Part shown: piece by piece, positions 7,781 to 10,081 of the stretch
How positions within the stretch are numbered: position 1 is the stretch's first letter
Layout: every line of letters starts with the position of its first letter
Origin: Larix sibirica
Lineage: Eukaryota; Streptophyta; Pinopsida; Pinales; Pinaceae
DNA length: 10,081 nt
Direction of reading: 5' to 3'
NCBI GenBank assembly: GCA_004151065.3
Contig: NWUY0300016721.1
Coordinates: 32,884-42,964, forward strand
Translations under genes and position numbers: made by a program
The notes under the pieces: generated by a model
The model's input: only the letters and a program-made list of their open reading frames with translations
Told to the model about the DNA's origin: nothing
Databases searched by the model: none

Positions 7781-8350
7781 ATCCTACATTGGTTCTTTAA
7801 GGGAGGTCGCACCTCTCTCTTTAGTGTAGAAACCCCATGCTTACAACCCTTTGTTACATGAACATCACCAAGAAGAAAAAGAGTCAAAGTCTTACCTAGA
7901 CCCAGAGTGAATTGTTTGAGGGTACCTTGTAACCACTCACAATTGTATGTTCACTTCCTTCATGTCCATCTTGGTTCAACTCCTCTTAAACCCAGGTTAG
8001 CTTGTAGCACATCTTCTATTGGTACTACAAGCACGTTTAAATTACTAAAGTGCAATCTAAGTTGCAGTGGGATGTTTGGTCACTACTTGGTTGAACTAAC
8101 CATGACTTGCAACAATGCTTTGATGCTATCTTCATCCACACTCACCTAGCCTCCAACATATCATAACCTCCTCACTGTAAACATTACTTTTAGATATGCT
8201 TTCTACCACTACAATGGGGAAGGACATCCACCCAAAACTTCTTCCGTCAAGTGATGTTGGATGTGACGTCTAACTTTCCATACCACATCTTAACCAATTA
8301 GTCGTTTAAGTGTTATAAAACCACCTACTTCCTTTAGAATTAGTAGGATT
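7781..8350 (-). pseudogene. gag trace and leader (second copy)
   Basis: Matches 5879-6448 without further differences, including the zinc-knuckle trace (7843-7881), the short gag-like frame (8083-8148) and the leader. It adds no independent information beyond the first copy. Confidence 0.6.
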
Positions 8351-8362
8351 GCTTTGATACTA
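8351..8362 (-). promoter_or_regulatory. Primer-binding site (second copy)
   Basis: Same degenerate initiator-tRNA complement as at 6449-6460, followed after two bases by the LTR end at 8365. Confidence 0.65.
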
Positions 8363-8364
8363 CT

Positions 8365-8604
8365 TGTCACAACCCCAAAGATCATGCCTACATTTTTTCA
8401 TTTTTTCATCCTTTAGATGGGAAACACTAGTGAATAACATCTTGGTGACTTGGTCACCATAAACTAATTCACCCAGATTATGCCTTCTTTGATAGGACCC
8501 AAATCCATATGCCCTAAACATAGTTACCAACATGACGATAACTATAACCTCAAAACAAGAACTCTAGCCCTAAAAACCCATTTTTTTGGTTAAAAACACA
8601 AAAA
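8365..8604 (-). mobile_element. Inner end of the 5' LTR (second copy)
   Basis: Identical to 6463-6702 as far as I can read. Towards its right end, TAGCCCTAAAAACCC and TTTTTTTGGTTAAAAACAC resemble the core of the following 119-bp units, so it may contain a further shortened unit. If the two copies are one locus, this is the true connection between the LTR end and the full array. Confidence 0.5.
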
Positions 8605-9145
8605 ATTAACCCTAGAATAAAAAAGTGGTGCTTGTAGAGTCACCCTTTTTTAGGGTTAAATTTACGACATTTTGCAACAATGGCATTAACACCCCATGGT
8701 GTTGTGAACCAAAACCTCAATACCAACTCCCGAATTAAAAAAGTGGTTCTCCTAAAATCACCCTTTTTGGGGGTTATAATCACAACCTTTTTGAAACCAT
8801 GGTTTGAACAATTTGTAATGTTGAGAGCCGAAACCTTCGAATCAACCCATGAATAAAAAAGTGGTGCTCTCGTAATCATACCTCTTTTTTAGGGTTAAAA
8901 TTATAACTTTTTACAACAGTAGCTTAACACCCTATAATGTTCGAAACCAAAACCTTGAGATCAACCCCCAAATCAAAAAGTTGTGCTACCAGTAGCACCC
9001 CTTTTCTTAGGGGAGTTAAGATTATAACTATTTGAAATTGTGGCCTTAACAATCAGTGTTATTGCAACCAAACCTTAAAATCAACCCCTTAATTTAAAAT
9101 TGGTGATACTAGTAGTTCCCATTTTTTTGAGGATAAAAAAAATAA
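8605..9145. repeat. Diverged ~119-bp tandem repeat array
   Basis: Units by eye: A 8605-8721 (117), B 8722-8840 (119), C 8841-8960 (120), D 8961-9079 (119) and a partial E 9080 to about 9145. Shared anchors are A(T)(T/C)AACCC at the start, AAAAAGTGGTGCT-like text next, then CACCC-T-run-(A)GGG(G)TTA, an ATTATAAC-like stretch, and an AACCAAAACCTT-like end. Units differ at many positions, so the array is old. Unit length is not a multiple of three and stops are common, so it is not coding. It lies on the LTR side of the chromovirus and could be LTR-internal or an independent minisatellite. Confidence 0.85.
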
Positions 9146-9149
9146 TAAT

Positions 9150-9626
9150 TATCAATTGGGTGTAGCTTGAGTTGTTGAGAGAAAAAGTTGCTTCCTCTCT
9201 TGCCCAGTTTCAAATCTCTTTGTGACATGTTTATTTTTTGTGAGTCAATTATATTGAGATGTTGACTTGGTCTTGACCCTTGAAGAATCCAATTTCCCCT
9301 AGGTACCGTCCTCACAATGAGGGGAAGTGATTGGTGGGTTCCCTAGGGAATGCATTACAAAACAACAACAACAACAATAATAAAATGGTGGGAGGTGGAG
9401 ATTCCCTTTATTGTCCCCCCTATTTTCCCTTACTATTGAGATGTTTGTTTTTATAACAAGAACGTGTAAGAGCTTTTATATATAAAAAGAGGGAGAAAAT
9501 AGAGTTACATAGTGTTGGAGCAGGTCTGTTCCCCGAAAGAGAGAAACTGACATGTCTCTATATTCATCTTTGACAAAACTGTAACTATCTTAACAAAATT
9601 CTAGCCTATGACAACTATATAATCGA
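9150..9626. other. AT-rich spacer with simple repeats
   Basis: No gene seen. It contains a CAA/CAATAA microsatellite (about 9358-9385), a perfect 12-bp palindrome TTCCCTAGGGAA (9339-9350) and a near-palindromic TATA-rich stretch CTTTTATATATAAAA (about 9473-9487). The latter could serve as a TATA box on either strand, but no transcript features are attached. Confidence 0.55.
9358..9385. repeat. (CAA)n microsatellite
   Basis: Five or so ACA/CAA units followed by AATAATAAAA. A simple-sequence run of no further apparent significance. Confidence 0.85.
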
Positions 9627-9627
9627 N
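9627..9627. other. Second single N, possible contig join
   Basis: A lone ambiguous base between ATAATCGA and CTCCCATGC. Base composition changes visibly here from AT-rich to more G/C- and CpG-rich. Since the N at 6926 marks a suspicious join, this one may too. Unlike 6926, I see no repeated sequence across it. Confidence 0.6.
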
Positions 9628-10081
9628 CTCCCATGCATCGTGGGGGTTTTCTTCCTAAAATCCGGAATTGCAGAGCCTCCTGAGCGAGGGATGGTCTTTC
9701 TGCAAAGGATCCAGTTGGCAGTGGAATCAGGGTTGGCCATCGTTGCGAGCTCTGTAGGAAGACAGGAGTGTTGCCAACCTTCACAACGCGCATCATTTAA
9801 ACTACACTCCCTTCGTATTCCCGTTGTGTTAATTGCATGCATGCCGACCATGTGGAGACCATGTGACTCCAGCGTGCGGCCATCCCCCTTCCCGAAGCGC
9901 AAAAATAGGTCTTGGACTTTAGGGTAAGCTTATTCATCGATCGGGAAATAAAATTTGAGAATTTGGATGAGTGTGGGGGGAGTATTAACATAGCTCCAAC
10001 CAAAATGTGAGCGCTTCTCGTAAGATGAAGGCATGAGGGGTCTTTCTAGATGATAGGACATGGAAAATTCAGGGGATCCAA
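9628..10081. other. G/C- and CpG-richer unassigned stretch
   Basis: To about 9910 this is clearly richer in G, C and CpG than the rest, and it allows overlapping open frames of about 95 codons on both strands (9640-9927 +, 9615-9902 -). Neither shows a recognisable domain, and open frames on opposite strands are expected in such composition. It includes the palindrome GCATGCATGC (9835-9844), which contains CATGCATG, the RY motif known from seed-gene promoters. Near 9973-9982 there is a purine run GTGGGGGGAG. It might be unmethylated genic or promoter DNA, or an unrelated contig. I cannot assign it. Confidence 0.45.

Larger units (their letters stand above)
5025..8826. repeat. 1.9-kb head-to-tail near-identical duplication
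   Basis: 5025-6925 (1901 bases) recurs at 6927-8826 (1900 bases). Reading them side by side I find three differences: C5876/G7778, G5879/A7781, and six versus five T at 6862-6867/8764-8768. Edges are sharp: the left edge lies inside RT and the right edge inside unit B of the 119-bp array. The copies are far more alike than any other repeat here, and the element they contain is heavily decayed, so the duplication is much younger than the element or is an assembly artefact. The N at the junction favours the artefact. Confidence 0.95.

Noticed and set aside
5025-8826. CRISPR-like or integron-like array suggested by repeats
   Set aside because: The repeat is 1.9 kb with retroelement content, and there are no short regular repeats with unique spacers. 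The context is that of a plant nuclear genome.
8640-8879. 79-codon minus-strand frame across the repeat array
   Set aside because: It spans 119-bp units whose length is not a multiple of three, so it cannot be a repeated protein. No motif was seen.
6700-9145. Telomere-like TTTAGGG or CCCTAAA text in the repeat array
   Set aside because: Only one TTTAGGG occurs per unit, in an A/T-rich context, with no head-to-tail heptamers. This is not an interstitial telomere tract.
9640-9927. 95-codon + strand frame in the G/C-richer stretch as a gene
   Set aside because: There is no motif or domain, an equally long frame lies on the opposite strand, and the start is next to an N. It is reported only as unassigned sequence.

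Overview
This window looks like repetitive, non-genic nuclear DNA from a land plant. The main evidence is a decayed Ty3/gypsy retrotransposon of the chromovirus type (pol followed by a chromodomain), a degenerate plant-style initiator-tRNA primer-binding site, AT-rich spacer and a Copia-style LTR. A large-genome seed plant such as a gymnosperm would fit the heavy decay, but that is inference. No intact protein-coding gene was found.

Layout. 1-720: AT-rich spacer with no gene. 721-1165: a probable solitary LTR on the + strand, with TGTT...CACA ends, a TATA box and an internal 30-bp minisatellite. 1166-2520: spacer that probably holds the 3' LTR of the next element, with a minus-strand TATA box near 1845. 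2540-6462: the internal region of a minus-strand chromovirus. Read right to left it has a primer-binding site, leader, short gag remnant with a zinc-knuckle trace, protease, reverse transcriptase, RNase H, integrase, a post-integrase GPY/F-like module and a chromodomain. Every domain carries stop codons and frameshifts. Only the RT YLDD box, the integrase HHCC residues and two of the three DDE residues survive clearly. 6463-6925: the inner end of the 5' LTR and the start of an array of diverged ~119-bp repeats.

At 6926 there is a single N. After it, 6927-8826 repeats 5025-6925 almost exactly (two substitutions and one homopolymer-length difference). The N lies exactly at the junction and takes the place of a G found at both outer edges of the repeat. 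This is most simply two overlapping contigs joined end to end, that is, a false duplication. If it is collapsed, the 119-bp array runs on at 8827-9145. A spacer with a CAA microsatellite follows (9150-9626), then a second single N at 9627. Beyond it is a more G/C- and CpG-rich stretch without recognisable coding content, which may be another contig.

The parts do not form a working system. They are the successive modules of one dead retroelement plus surrounding repeats. I found no convincing undescribed biological system here. The points most worth checking are the duplication junction, the 119-bp array and the apparent mismatch between the element's two flanks.
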